The position numbers and the translations under genes are program-made. The notes under the pieces were generated by a model. That model saw nothing but the letters and a program-made list of their open reading frames with translations, did not search any database and was not told where the DNA came from. Shown in pieces: positions 1 to 6,208 of a stretch of DNA of 6,838 bases. Origin of the DNA: Paracoccaceae bacterium (lineage in GTDB: Bacteria; Pseudomonadota; Alphaproteobacteria; Rhodobacterales; Rhodobacteraceae). How positions within the stretch are numbered: the first letter of the stretch is position 1; each line of letters begins with the position of its first letter. Where the stretch lies: contig SKKS01000159.1 in assembly GCA_007123625.1 (NCBI GenBank), positions 1 to 6,838 of the forward strand, in the 5' to 3' direction.

Positions 1-1429
1 AAAGCCCGAGCACGGCCCCCACCGACACGAATGCCCGGGTACGGGCACGGTCCTGGCGCGAGCGTGTCCCGCCAGCATAGTCGAAGCGTTCGTAGATGAT
101 GTTGCCCATGGGCAACCCCAGATCCAGCAGCGCGTCCGAGACCGCCACAACCATCGGGCCGGGGCCGCACATCATCGCCTTGGTTTGCGTGGGGTCCAGC
201 CCGTTGAGCATTTCGCGCAGACGGTCGGGCGTCAGGCGGCCGCGAGTCATGTCGGGGGCCATATCGGGCCCGGCAGGGGCGTCTTCGGTCAGCAGCCAGA
301 GCCTGAGGTTGAGCCCGGCGCTGGCGGCAATTGCGCGGATTTCGTCGAGGCATGCGAAATTCTGCGGTTGCCCCACCGCATAGGCCAGCCGGACCGGGCG
401 CTTGTCGCCCCTTGCGGCCATGTCGCGCAGGATGCCCAGAATGGGCGCGATCCCTACACCGCCGCCGATCAGCAGCACCGCCTGAGGGTCATGCGCTTCA
501 AGCGTGAATTCGCCGTAAGGGCCGTCAATCCCGATGGTGCATCCTTCGGGCAGTTTCCCGATCTGGTTGGTATAGTCGCCCGATTCCTTGATCAGCAGAC
601 TGAGCCCCGGCCGTCCGGGGCTGTCGGCGATGGAAAACGGATGGTCCATCAGCGGAAACCGGCGGTCGCGGTCGGTCATCCATACGAACTGCCCGGCATG
701 ATAGGGCAGGGGCGGCGTGCCCAGCTGTGGCGTGATGTCCAACTCCCACATGCGGTCGGCGCGCTTGGTCAGCGCTTCGAGCCGCCACGGGTGCCGGTGC
801 AGGTGCCACCAGCGCCAGCCATACAGCGTGGCCATGACCGCCACAACACCGGCGCCAAGCGCCCACCAGAAGCCCGCGACCATGCCTTCGGCGCTGAACC
901 GGCCCACGGCGATGGCGTGGTGCAGCCCGCCGATCACCGCCACCAGCGCCAGAACCACATGCGCGCCGCGCCAGACCTCGTAAGGAAAGGGCAGCCGCTC
1001 GCGCAGGGCCGAGGTCAGCACCAGCACCAGCAACGCCCCCAATGCGACCACACCGCTGCGATAGGCCGGGTCGGTCAGATAGAATTCCAGCCGGATGCGT
1101 GCCAGCGCCGGATCCGCAAGCCATGTGGGCAGCACGTACAGCAGCGGGTGTGCCAGCACGCCCAGCAACAGCCACCAGGCGGCGATCTTGTGAAAGCCCA
1201 TGATCTTGTCGATGCCGAGTTGCCCCGACGCCGCTTCGAACCGGCCCGAGGTCACGAACTGCACCGCCATGCCGGCCAGCGCGACCAGCCCAAGTGCTGC
1301 CGCCGCGTGTTCCCAGCCCGCCGCCGGGGCAACGCTTTGGCCAAGCGCCAACCCCAGCGGTACCAGCGCGCATAAAAGATAGAGCATGGCCAGTGTCCGG
1401 CCGGAGAATCGCGGGAGTCCTGTGTGCAT
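1..1429 (-). CDS. NOX/ferric-reductase-like flavocytochrome b (ferredoxin-reductase family), 3' end beyond window
   Basis: Probable membrane flavocytochrome that passes electrons from cytoplasmic NAD(P)H through FAD and two b hemes across the membrane. The first 476 residues are visible. Residues about 12-205 hold several hydrophobic helices. His80/His94 and His157/His170 (or His171) are spaced 13-14 residues apart, as in the bis-heme pairs of NADPH oxidases and ferric reductases. The FAD site shows HPFS at 263-266. The nucleotide site shows GGGVGIAP at 322-329 and CGPGPM at 421-426. The usual family ending, ERFDY, is at 447-451, but the frame continues for at least 25 residues into a hydrophobic stretch, so there is a C-terminal extension of unknown size. 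The start is uncertain. ATG 1429 is chosen because it gives a sensible leader behind the FNR box and begins close to helix 1. ATG 1453, in frame, is the alternative. Neither has a well-spaced ribosome site. The gene is divergent from a pentaheme cytochrome, its likely redox partner. It differs from MsrQ, which lacks the FAD/NAD domains. The electron acceptor is unknown. Confidence 0.88.
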   Translation of the reverse strand, partial: MHTGLPRFSGRTLAMLYLLCALVPLGLALGQSVAPAAGWEHAAAALGLVALAGMAVQFVTSGRFEAASGQLGIDKIMGFHKIAAWWLLLGVLAHPLLYVLPTWLADPALARIRLEFYLTDPAYRSGVVALGALLVLVLTSALRERLPFPYEVWRGAHVVLALVAVIGGLHHAIAVGRFSAEGMVAGFWWALGAGVVAVMATLYGWRWWHLHRHPWRLEALTKRADRMWELDITPQLGTPPLPYHAGQFVWMTDRDRRFPLMDHPFSIADSPGRPGLSLLIKESGDYTNQIGKLPEGCTIGIDGPYGEFTLEAHDPQAVLLIGGGVGIAPILGILRDMAARGDKRPVRLAYAVGQPQNFACLDEIRAIAASAGLNLRLWLLTEDAPAGPDMAPDMTRGRLTPDRLREMLNGLDPTQTKAMMCGPGPMVVAVSDALLDLGLPMGNIIYERFDYAGGTRSRQDRARTRAFVSVGAVLGL

Positions 1430-1497
1430 ATCCTTCGATCTCGCTTGTGTCATGGCCCGTCGCAAGGCAACCTTGGCGTGCATGGGAGCACGATGCA

Positions 1498-1511
1498 TTG
1501 ACGGGGATCAA
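1498..1511. promoter_or_regulatory. FNR/FnrL-type operator between divergent redox genes
   Basis: The sequence TTGACGGGGATCAA matches the FNR/CRP-superfamily consensus TTGAT-N4-ATCAA in 9 of the 10 defined positions. It lies in the only gap between the two divergent redox genes, centred at about 1504.5. That is about 70 bp upstream of the cytochrome ATG, and 51 or 75 bp upstream of the two candidate flavocytochrome starts. With class II spacing (-41.5), transcription would start near 1546 on the plus strand and near 1463 on the minus strand. A CAAGGT match at the minus-strand -10 position is weak, and no clear -10 is seen on the plus strand. In Rhodobacterales this motif is typically bound by FnrL (low oxygen) or a Dnr/Nnr-like NO sensor. 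Which one acts here cannot be told. Confidence 0.75.
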
Positions 1512-1574
1512 GTGCCATTCGCCGGCGCTGCGGTCCCGAACGACTGCGCAGAAGCTGACCAGAGGGGGGTTAAC

Positions 1575-2660
1575 ATGCGATTTTTCCAGATTTTCATCTT
1601 TGTGGCGGCGTGTCTGATGGCGCCACAGCAGGCCAAGGCAGAAGACGGCGACAGGCTGGTCGGGCTGGAGCGGATCATCGCCGCGTGGCTGGCCTCGCCG
1701 CACGGGGATTATCACTCGCCGTCCTTCACCTACTGGAATCAGGATGGCCAAGTGCCCGAATCCTGCGCGGTGTGCCATTCGGAGACCGGGTTTCTGGATT
1801 TCCTGGGGTCCGACGGTTCCGAGGCCGGAAGCGTGCACCGCACTGGCGCGATCAATTCGCCCATCGGCTGCGCTTCATGCCATACAGCCGAGGCACATGC
1901 GCTGGACGCCGTCACCTTTCCCGCAGGCATGACCGTCGACGGCTTCGGCATGAACGCGACCTGCAATGTCTGCCACGCCGGGCGGCAATCGGGCGATGCA
2001 GTCGCCAGCCGGATCGAGGGTATGGGCGCTGACGCGGTCAGTTCCGATCTGGCCTTCATAAATATCCACTACGGTCCTGCCGCGGCGGTGACGCTGGGCG
2101 CCGATGTGCGCCCGGGTTTCCAGTATGAGGGGCACAGCTATGCGGGCCGGTTCATGCATGTGCCAGGCGCCGCCACCTGCAGCGACTGCCACAGCCCCCA
2201 CAGCACCCAGGTCGCGGTCGAAGGCTGCCTGGCCTGTCACCAGGGCGTCGATGAACTTCGCGATATCCGCACCCAGCACCGCGATTTCGCCGGGACAGGC
2301 GACCGGTCGGGCGGAATTCATGCCGAAATTGTCGCGTTGGAGGCGAAGCTGTTTGACGCCATCCGCCTCTATGCCGAAGAAATTTCTGGCACCCCAATCG
2401 CTTATGGCGCGGGCTTCCCTTATTTCTTCGTGGATCAGGATGGTTCGGGCGCGGCATCGGGCGATCACCTTAGCCGGGACAATCGCTATCAGGCATTTAC
2501 CCCGCGCTTGCTCAAGGCGGTCTATAACTACCAGGTCTCGCGCAAGTCGCCGGGCGGGTATGTTCATAACCCGCGCTACATGTTGCAGATTCTTCATGAC
2601 GCGATCGAGGATCTGGCGCAGGTGGTCGAGATCGATACCGCAGGGATGGCGCGCCCCTGA
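1575..2660 (+). CDS. secreted pentaheme c-type cytochrome
   Basis: A 361-residue exported multiheme cytochrome c. Residues 1-22 form a signal peptide (MRFF, hydrophobic core, cleavage after AKA). Five CxxCH heme-attachment motifs follow: CAVCH 64-68, CASCH 99-103, CNVCH 130-134, CSDCH 202-206 and CLACH 218-222. Extra histidines (for example 43, 47, 88, 165, 187, 195, 209) could be distal ligands. The heme-free C-terminal third is predicted helical, with FPYFF at 281-285, a DQDGSG loop at 287-292, and a YNYQ...HNPRY...IEDL region at 317-347. That ending is characteristic of multiheme cytochromes known from metal-reducing and other respiratory bacteria. ATG 1575 is preferred over in-frame codons back to 1386 because it has a strong site (GAGGGGGG, 1562-1569) with 5-nt spacing and is directly followed by the signal peptide. 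Likely role: periplasmic electron carrier or reductase partner of the divergent flavocytochrome, probably induced at low oxygen through the shared FNR box. The terminal acceptor is unknown. It is not NrfA, whose active-site heme motif (CWxCK) is absent. Confidence 0.9.
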   Translation: MRFFQIFIFVAACLMAPQQAKAEDGDRLVGLERIIAAWLASPHGDYHSPSFTYWNQDGQVPESCAVCHSETGFLDFLGSDGSEAGSVHRTGAINSPIGCASCHTAEAHALDAVTFPAGMTVDGFGMNATCNVCHAGRQSGDAVASRIEGMGADAVSSDLAFINIHYGPAAAVTLGADVRPGFQYEGHSYAGRFMHVPGAATCSDCHSPHSTQVAVEGCLACHQGVDELRDIRTQHRDFAGTGDRSGGIHAEIVALEAKLFDAIRLYAEEISGTPIAYGAGFPYFFVDQDGSGAASGDHLSRDNRYQAFTPRLLKAVYNYQVSRKSPGGYVHNPRYMLQILHDAIEDLAQVVEIDTAGMARP

Positions 2661-2671
2661 ACGGCCAAAGC

Positions 2672-2693
2672 CCCGCGTCAGAAATGGCGCGGG
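2672..2693 (-). terminator. possible weak terminator hairpin at the 3' end of lipB
   Basis: CCCGCG (2672-2677) and CGCGGG (2688-2693) form a 6-bp GC stem around a 10-nt loop that contains the lipB stop codon. Reading on the minus strand, the stem is followed by GGCTTTGG, only a short T-run. Only 17 bp separate the converging cytochrome and lipB stops, so one bidirectional hairpin would suit the site. The short stem and poor T-tract keep this tentative. Confidence 0.3.
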
Positions 2694-3322
2694 AAGCAGC
2701 GCTGCAGGGCCAGATCCAGGTCATCCACTGTGACCGGCAGGCCCAGGTCCACAAGGCTGGTCACACCGTGCCCGGTGATCCCGCAAGGCACGATGCCGTC
2801 GAAATGGCTGAGGTCCGGCTCGACATTGATGGACAGTCCGTGAAAGCTGACCCAGCGGCGCAGCTTGATCCCGATGGCGGCGATCTTGTCCTCGCGCGGG
2901 GTGCCATCGGGCAGGGGGGGCTTGTCGGGACGGGCGACCCAGACGCCGACCCGCCCCGTGCGGCGCTCGCCACGCACGTTGAATTCGGCCAGCGTGTCGA
3001 TCACCCAATCCTCGATCGCGCAGACGAAGCGGCGCACGTCGCGCCCGCGCTGGTTGAGGTCCAGCATCACATAGGCCACGCGCTGGCCCGGCCCGTGATA
3101 GGTGTACTGCCCGCCGCGCCCGGCGGCATGCACCGGAAAGCGGTCGGGATCGGTCAGGTCAGCAGCCTGCGCGCTGGTGCCCGCGGTATAGAGCGGCGGG
3201 TGCTCCAGCAGCCAGATCGCTTCGGGCGCTGTTCCGCGCGCGATTTCTGCCACATGCGCTTCCATTGCCTGCAGCGTGGCGCTGTAATCCGACAGCCCGT
3301 CCAGATGCCGCCATTCGGGCAT
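2678..3322 (-). CDS. lipB: octanoyl-[acyl-carrier-protein]-protein N-octanoyltransferase (LipB)
   Basis: A cytoplasmic enzyme that transfers octanoyl from acyl carrier protein to a lysine of lipoyl domains (pyruvate and 2-oxoglutarate dehydrogenases, glycine cleavage H protein). This is the first step of de novo lipoate assembly before LipA inserts sulfur. At 214 residues it is normal for the family. The substrate-binding motif runs 67-80 (AGRGGQYTYHGPGQ). The catalytic lysine is K146 in DKIAAIGIK, equivalent to E. coli K135. The catalytic cysteine is C180 in PCGI, equivalent to E. coli C169. The SFHGLSINV strand is at 159-167. Every hallmark residue is present, so it should be active. ATG 3322 was chosen over an in-frame extension to 3481. 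It is preceded by GGGAG (3330-3334 on the minus strand) at 7-nt spacing, and LipB proteins begin close to the WR motif seen here at residues 4-5. It converges with the cytochrome gene and has no evident functional link to it. Confidence 0.96.
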   Translation of the reverse strand: MPEWRHLDGLSDYSATLQAMEAHVAEIARGTAPEAIWLLEHPPLYTAGTSAQAADLTDPDRFPVHAAGRGGQYTYHGPGQRVAYVMLDLNQRGRDVRRFVCAIEDWVIDTLAEFNVRGERRTGRVGVWVARPDKPPLPDGTPREDKIAAIGIKLRRWVSFHGLSINVEPDLSHFDGIVPCGITGHGVTSLVDLGLPVTVDDLDLALQRCFPRHF

Positions 3323-3476
3323 TGCCAAACTCCCTGAAACTGCGCGCGTGTGCGCCACGTGCGGTTCTAGCGGTTGGCGCGCGCCGGTGAAAGGGCCGCA
3401 CCGCGCGCAGCAGCAACTGGCGCTGCCTTTGCGTGAGACAGGCGCCAGATTTCTAGGGGGCGGCGTGGATTTCCTC
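3323..3476. other. non-coding gap upstream of lipB and tRNA-Leu
   Basis: This GC-rich spacer lies between the divergent lipB and tRNA genes. Apart from the lipB ribosome site at 3330-3334 and the tRNA promoter that starts at 3477, I find no supported gene. The reading frames crossing it have cysteine- and arginine-rich, low-complexity translations. A lipB promoter must lie here, but no convincing -35/-10 pair is visible on the minus strand. Confidence 0.5.
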
Positions 3477-3505
3477 TTCACAACCGGGCGGTCTGGGGCT
3501 AAGAC
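3477..3505 (+). promoter_or_regulatory. putative sigma-70 promoter of tRNA-Leu
   Basis: TTCACA (3477-3482, -35 like TTGACA) and TAAGAC (3500-3505, -10 like TATAAT) are separated by exactly 17 bp. The predicted start is near 3512, which leaves a 5' leader of about 12 nt before the mature tRNA at 3524. That is a normal arrangement for a single tRNA unit whose leader is removed by RNase P. The call rests on pattern and spacing alone. Confidence 0.5.
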
Positions 3506-3523
3506 GCGCCTGCCTCTGGCAGT

Positions 3524-3610
3524 GCGGTCGTGGCGGAATTGGTAGACGCGCAGCGTTGAGGTCGCTGTGGGCTAACACCCGTGGAGGTTCGAGTCCTCTC
3601 GACCGCACCA
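3524..3610 (+). tRNA. tRNA-Leu (anticodon GAG)
   Basis: A complete class II tRNA of 87 nt including an encoded CCA end. The acceptor stem GCGGTCG (3524-3530) pairs with CGACCGC (3600-3606), followed by discriminator A and CCA. The anticodon stem CAGCG/CGCTG encloses the loop TTGAGGT, which gives anticodon GAG and reads CUC/CUU leucine codons. The long variable arm (TGGGCTAACACCCGT) is typical of Leu tRNAs. The T arm has the standard TTCGAGT loop. A promoter-like pair sits just upstream. No T-rich hairpin terminator is evident directly after it. tRNA-Leu genes are common phage or island integration sites, but no integrase or duplicated 3' end is present in this window. Confidence 0.97.
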
Positions 3611-3884
3611 CTTTACCCCCAAATTCAGTGTTGCCCGCGGCGCCCGACCGCATCAAACGCGTATTTGCAGGCCAATTTGCGCGTGAAAGCGCATGAGCAA
3701 TGTGTCCGCGAGATCGGTCATTCTTGGTTTTTTGGCCTGAATATTGCCGCTTTCGGGGGCATATGTGCCGGAATCGGGCCGAATGGAAAAAAACATGACA
3801 ATATGGTTGCAATGCCCCGGAGGGATAGGCTTTACTTTCGGGTGAGAAAAGGCAGGCCAACTGCCATCTGACAGGGAGACATGC
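3611..3884 (+). promoter_or_regulatory. AT-richer non-coding leader of the ABC transporter operon
   Basis: No gene is supported in these 274 bases. They are clearly less GC-rich than their surroundings, with a TTCTTGGTTTTTTGG tract near 3720 and an A7 run near 3786, so they probably hold the promoter of the transporter operon. Candidates are weak. One is TTGCAA with CTTTAC at 17-bp spacing just before the first gene. A short inverted repeat, TGCGC-N6-GCGCA (3678-3693), could be an operator or hairpin. The segment ends with the ribosome site AGGGAG (3873-3878). No known riboswitch was recognised. Confidence 0.35.
3873..3878 (+). promoter_or_regulatory. ribosome binding site that sets the GTG start of the ATPase gene
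   Basis: AGGGAG lies 6 nt before GTG 3885. An ATG at 3881 is only 2 nt from it and opens a different, unsupported frame, so the GTG is the real start. The same ACAGGGAGA string precedes the permease gene (6281-6289), giving the operon a repeated translation signal. Confidence 0.7.
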
Positions 3885-4985
3885 GTGGTTGCATCCAGCC
3901 AGAGCGGCGGGTTCGTCGCATTCGACAGGGTCCAGAAAAGCTACGACGGCGAAACGCTGGTCGTGAAAGATCTGAACCTGAGTATCGGCAAGGGCGAATT
4001 CATGACCATGCTCGGGCCTTCGGGGTCCGGCAAGACCACGTGCCTCATGATGCTCGCGGGCTTCGAAACCGCGACATCGGGCGACATCACGCTTGACGGC
4101 AAGCCGATCAACAGCGTGCCGCCGCACAAGCGCGGGATCGGCATGGTGTTTCAGAATTACGCCCTCTTTCCGCATATGACCGTGGGTGAAAACCTGTCCT
4201 TTCCGCTGGAAGTGCGCGGCATGGGCAAGTCCGACCGTGAGAAGAAGGTCAAGCGTGCGCTGGATATGGTCCAGATGGGCGCCTTTGCCGGGCGCCGTCC
4301 GGCGCAGCTATCCGGCGGACAACAGCAGCGCATCGCACTGGCCCGGGCATTGGTGTTCGAGCCCGAGTTGATCCTAATGGACGAGCCGCTGGGCGCACTG
4401 GACAAGAACCTGCGCGAGCGCATGCAGTACGAAATCAAGCACATTCACGAAAACCTTGGGGTCACCGTGGTTTATGTCACCCATGACCAGACCGAGGCGC
4501 TGACCATGTCCGACAACGTGGCGGTGTTCGATGACGGCCGCATCCAGCAACTTGCGCCGCCCGATGTGCTGTACGAGCAGCCCGAAAATGCCTTCGTGGC
4601 CGGCTTCATCGGCGAGAACAACACGCTCAAGGGGAAGGTCGAGGCGATCGAGGGCACTACCTGCAGCGTGCGTCTGGGAGATGGATCGATGGTCAAGGCG
4701 CTGCGGATCAACGTCTCGGGCGAAGGCGAGCGCTCGACCCTGTCGCTGCGCCCCGAGCGCGTGGTCGTGGGTGATGCCGCTGCGAACATGCCGAACCGTT
4801 TCGACGCCGAGGTGCTGGAGCTGATCTATCTGGGCGATCACATCCGTGTGCGGATGAACGTCTGCGGCGATGATGAATTCATCGTCAAGGTGCCAAACAA
4901 CTCCGGCGGTCGTCTTGTGGCGGTCGGAAACAAGGCATCTGTCGGATGGAGCGTCGAAGATTGCCGCGCACTCGATCCGTCCTGA
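3885..4985 (+). CDS. ABC transporter ATP-binding protein, PotA (spermidine/putrescine) family
   Basis: The cytoplasmic ATPase subunit that powers a binding-protein-dependent importer. It has 366 residues, normal for PotA-type ATPases. Visible motifs are: Walker A GPSGSGKT 44-51; Q-loop with Q90 in FQNYALFPH; ABC signature LSGGQQQR 142-149; Walker B ELILMDEP 161-168, containing the catalytic Glu; D-loop ALD 171-173; H-loop His200 in VTHD. After about residue 235 comes the TOBE-type regulatory domain (for example SLRPERV), found in importers of polyamines, Fe(III), sulfate and similar solutes. All catalytic residues are intact. The start is GTG, supported by AGGGAG at 6-nt spacing. It is the first gene of the operon, followed by the binding protein after a 105-bp gap containing a hairpin, then the permease. 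Polyamine or a related cationic or carboxylated small molecule is the family-based guess. Specificity is set by the binding protein, not this subunit. Confidence 0.95.
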   Translation: MVASSQSGGFVAFDRVQKSYDGETLVVKDLNLSIGKGEFMTMLGPSGSGKTTCLMMLAGFETATSGDITLDGKPINSVPPHKRGIGMVFQNYALFPHMTVGENLSFPLEVRGMGKSDREKKVKRALDMVQMGAFAGRRPAQLSGGQQQRIALARALVFEPELILMDEPLGALDKNLRERMQYEIKHIHENLGVTVVYVTHDQTEALTMSDNVAVFDDGRIQQLAPPDVLYEQPENAFVAGFIGENNTLKGKVEAIEGTTCSVRLGDGSMVKALRINVSGEGERSTLSLRPERVVVGDAAANMPNRFDAEVLELIYLGDHIRVRMNVCGDDEFIVKVPNNSGGRLVAVGNKASVGWSVEDCRALDPS

Positions 4986-5007
4986 CGGGCGGGCGCGTGC
5001 AAGTCGC

Positions 5008-5029
5008 TGCCGCGCAAGTGAACGCGGCA
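5008..5029 (+). repeat. intercistronic hairpin between ATPase and binding-protein genes
   Basis: TGCCGCG (5008-5014) and CGCGGCA (5023-5029) form a perfect 7-bp stem with an 8-nt loop. It lies 22 nt after the ATPase stop and ends 61 nt before the binding-protein start. The bases after it are AATAAACAATG with no T-run, so it is more likely an mRNA-stability or processing element, or a partial attenuator, than a terminator. Confidence 0.5.
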
Positions 5030-5078
5030 CAATAAACAATGTGTCCGGACGAGGGACCATACCATGAGTTTGCCAACC

Positions 5079-5086
5079 AAGGAGGT
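5079..5086 (+). promoter_or_regulatory. near-perfect Shine-Dalgarno that sets the binding-protein start
   Basis: AAGGAGGT is the strongest ribosome site in the window and lies 4 nt before ATG 5091 (5 nt counted from GGAGG). The upstream in-frame ATG at 5064 has no such site and would place nine residues ahead of the signal peptide. The strength fits a gene whose product must outnumber the membrane subunits. Confidence 0.85.
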
Positions 5087-5090
5087 AAGT

Positions 5091-6194
5091 ATGAAATCGA
5101 CCCTGAAACTGATCGGTGCAAGCACCGCAGCCAGTGTCATTGCCATGAGCGCCGCTGCGCAGGATCCTGTGTCGCTGACCATCGTGTCCTGGGGCGGTGC
5201 CTATACTGCCAGCCAGGTCCGCGCGTACCATGAGCCGTGGATGGAAATGAACCCGCATGTGACCATCATCAACGACGATGGTTCGGCCAACGCGCTGGCC
5301 AGCTTGCGCGCGCAGTCGCAGGCCGGCAACGTGACCTGGGACCTGGTGGACATGCTGCCGTCGGATGCACAGCTTGCATGCGACGAAGGCATCATCCTGC
5401 AGATCGACCATGATGAGATGCTTGCCGCGGCGCCCGATGGCACCCCGGCTTCCGAAGACTTCCTGCCGGGGTCGCTCGGTGAGTGCTTCATCCCGCAAAT
5501 CGTCTACTCGACCGTGCTGACCTATCGCCCTGATGCGTTCGCGGACGACGCGCAGCCGGAAAGCATCGCGGATCTGTTCGATGTCGAGAACTTCCCTGGT
5601 CGCCGCGCGCTGCAGGATCGTCCGGGAACCAACCTGGAGTGGGCGCTCTATGCCGACGGCGTGGACCTGGATGAGATCTATGACGTGCTGAGAACCCCCG
5701 AAGGCGTTGACCGCGCTTTCGCAAAGCTCGACACGATCAAGGATCACATCATCTTCTGGACCGAAGGCGCACAGGCGCCGCAGCTGCTGGCCGATGGCGA
5801 AGTTGCCTTCGCAACCGGTTACAACGGCCGGATGTTCGACGCGATTGAGGTCGAAGGCATGAATGCCGATATCATCTGGGACGGCCAGGTGGTGGAATGG
5901 GACGGCTGGGTCGTTCCGGCGGATGGTCCCAACATGGAGGCGGTGATGGAGTACCTCTATTGGGCGACCGACACCCAGCGGCTGGCCGACCAGGCGAAGT
6001 TCATTTCCTACGGCCCGGCGCGCGCGTCCTCGGCGGAACTGGTGGGTGAGCATGCCGATCTTGGCATCGACATGGCGCCGCACATGCCGACCGCGCCCGA
6101 AAACTACTTCGCGCCGATCGTGCTGGATAACGATTTCTGGGTCGATTACGGCGACGAGCTGCGTGAGCGCTTTGCAAACTGGATGCTCCAGTAA
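5091..6194 (+). CDS. periplasmic solute-binding protein of a polyamine-type ABC transporter
   Basis: An extracytoplasmic receptor that captures the solute and delivers it to the permease. It has 367 residues. The N-terminus is a Sec signal peptide (MKSTLK, hydrophobic core, SAAAQ), with cleavage near residues 23-24. The mature start VSLTIVSWGGAY is typical of PotD/PotF-like proteins (bacterial solute-binding family 8/1). Later regions, including the YSTVLTY strand, the DLFDVENFPGRRAL hinge-side segment, and ATGYNGRMF with WDGWVVPADGPN, also match that fold. The protein is acidic, as expected for a periplasmic receptor. ATG 5091 was chosen for its very strong ribosome site and because the signal peptide starts there. 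Hairpins on both sides suggest that its part of the transcript is separately stabilised. Substrate is uncertain: putrescine or spermidine is the family default, but related alphaproteobacterial systems carry other amines, amino-acid derivatives or opines. Confidence 0.93.
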   Translation: MKSTLKLIGASTAASVIAMSAAAQDPVSLTIVSWGGAYTASQVRAYHEPWMEMNPHVTIINDDGSANALASLRAQSQAGNVTWDLVDMLPSDAQLACDEGIILQIDHDEMLAAAPDGTPASEDFLPGSLGECFIPQIVYSTVLTYRPDAFADDAQPESIADLFDVENFPGRRALQDRPGTNLEWALYADGVDLDEIYDVLRTPEGVDRAFAKLDTIKDHIIFWTEGAQAPQLLADGEVAFATGYNGRMFDAIEVEGMNADIIWDGQVVEWDGWVVPADGPNMEAVMEYLYWATDTQRLADQAKFISYGPARASSAELVGEHADLGIDMAPHMPTAPENYFAPIVLDNDFWVDYGDELRERFANWMLQ

Positions 6195-6208
6195 GCTCAA
6201 GTGACTGT

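Noticed and set aside
185..1375. A 396-codon plus-strand frame
   Set aside because: It is antisense to the flavocytochrome, whose heme, FAD and NAD motifs prove the minus-strand frame. The translation is rich in Gln, His and Pro and looks non-coding.
1386..1574. N-terminal extension of the cytochrome frame upstream of ATG 1575
   Set aside because: It would cover the FNR box and bury the signal peptide 63 residues inside the protein. The strong ribosome site is at 1562-1569.
525..1838. A 437-codon minus-strand frame overlapping the flavocytochrome and the cytochrome start
   Set aside because: It is in a different frame from the flavocytochrome gene, crosses the FNR-box gap and is antisense to the heme protein. 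Its Gly/Arg/Ala-rich translation has no recognisable domain.
3323..3481. 53-residue N-terminal extension of lipB
   Set aside because: Cys/Pro/Arg-rich and unlike LipB N-termini. A ribosome site fits ATG 3322, and the length from there is normal.
3524..3610. Attachment site of an integrated element in tRNA-Leu
   Set aside because: No integrase, no repeated tRNA 3' end and no phage-like genes are in the window. Only the general habit of tRNA-Leu genes suggests it.
3581..3871. A 96-codon plus-strand frame beginning inside the tRNA
   Set aside because: Its start codon lies within the tRNA-Leu gene, there is no ribosome site, and the translation shows no recognisable domain.
3881..4096. ATG 3881 as the start of the transporter's first gene
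   Set aside because: It opens another frame with an Arg-rich translation. The ATPase frame starts at GTG 3885 with correctly spaced AGGGAG.
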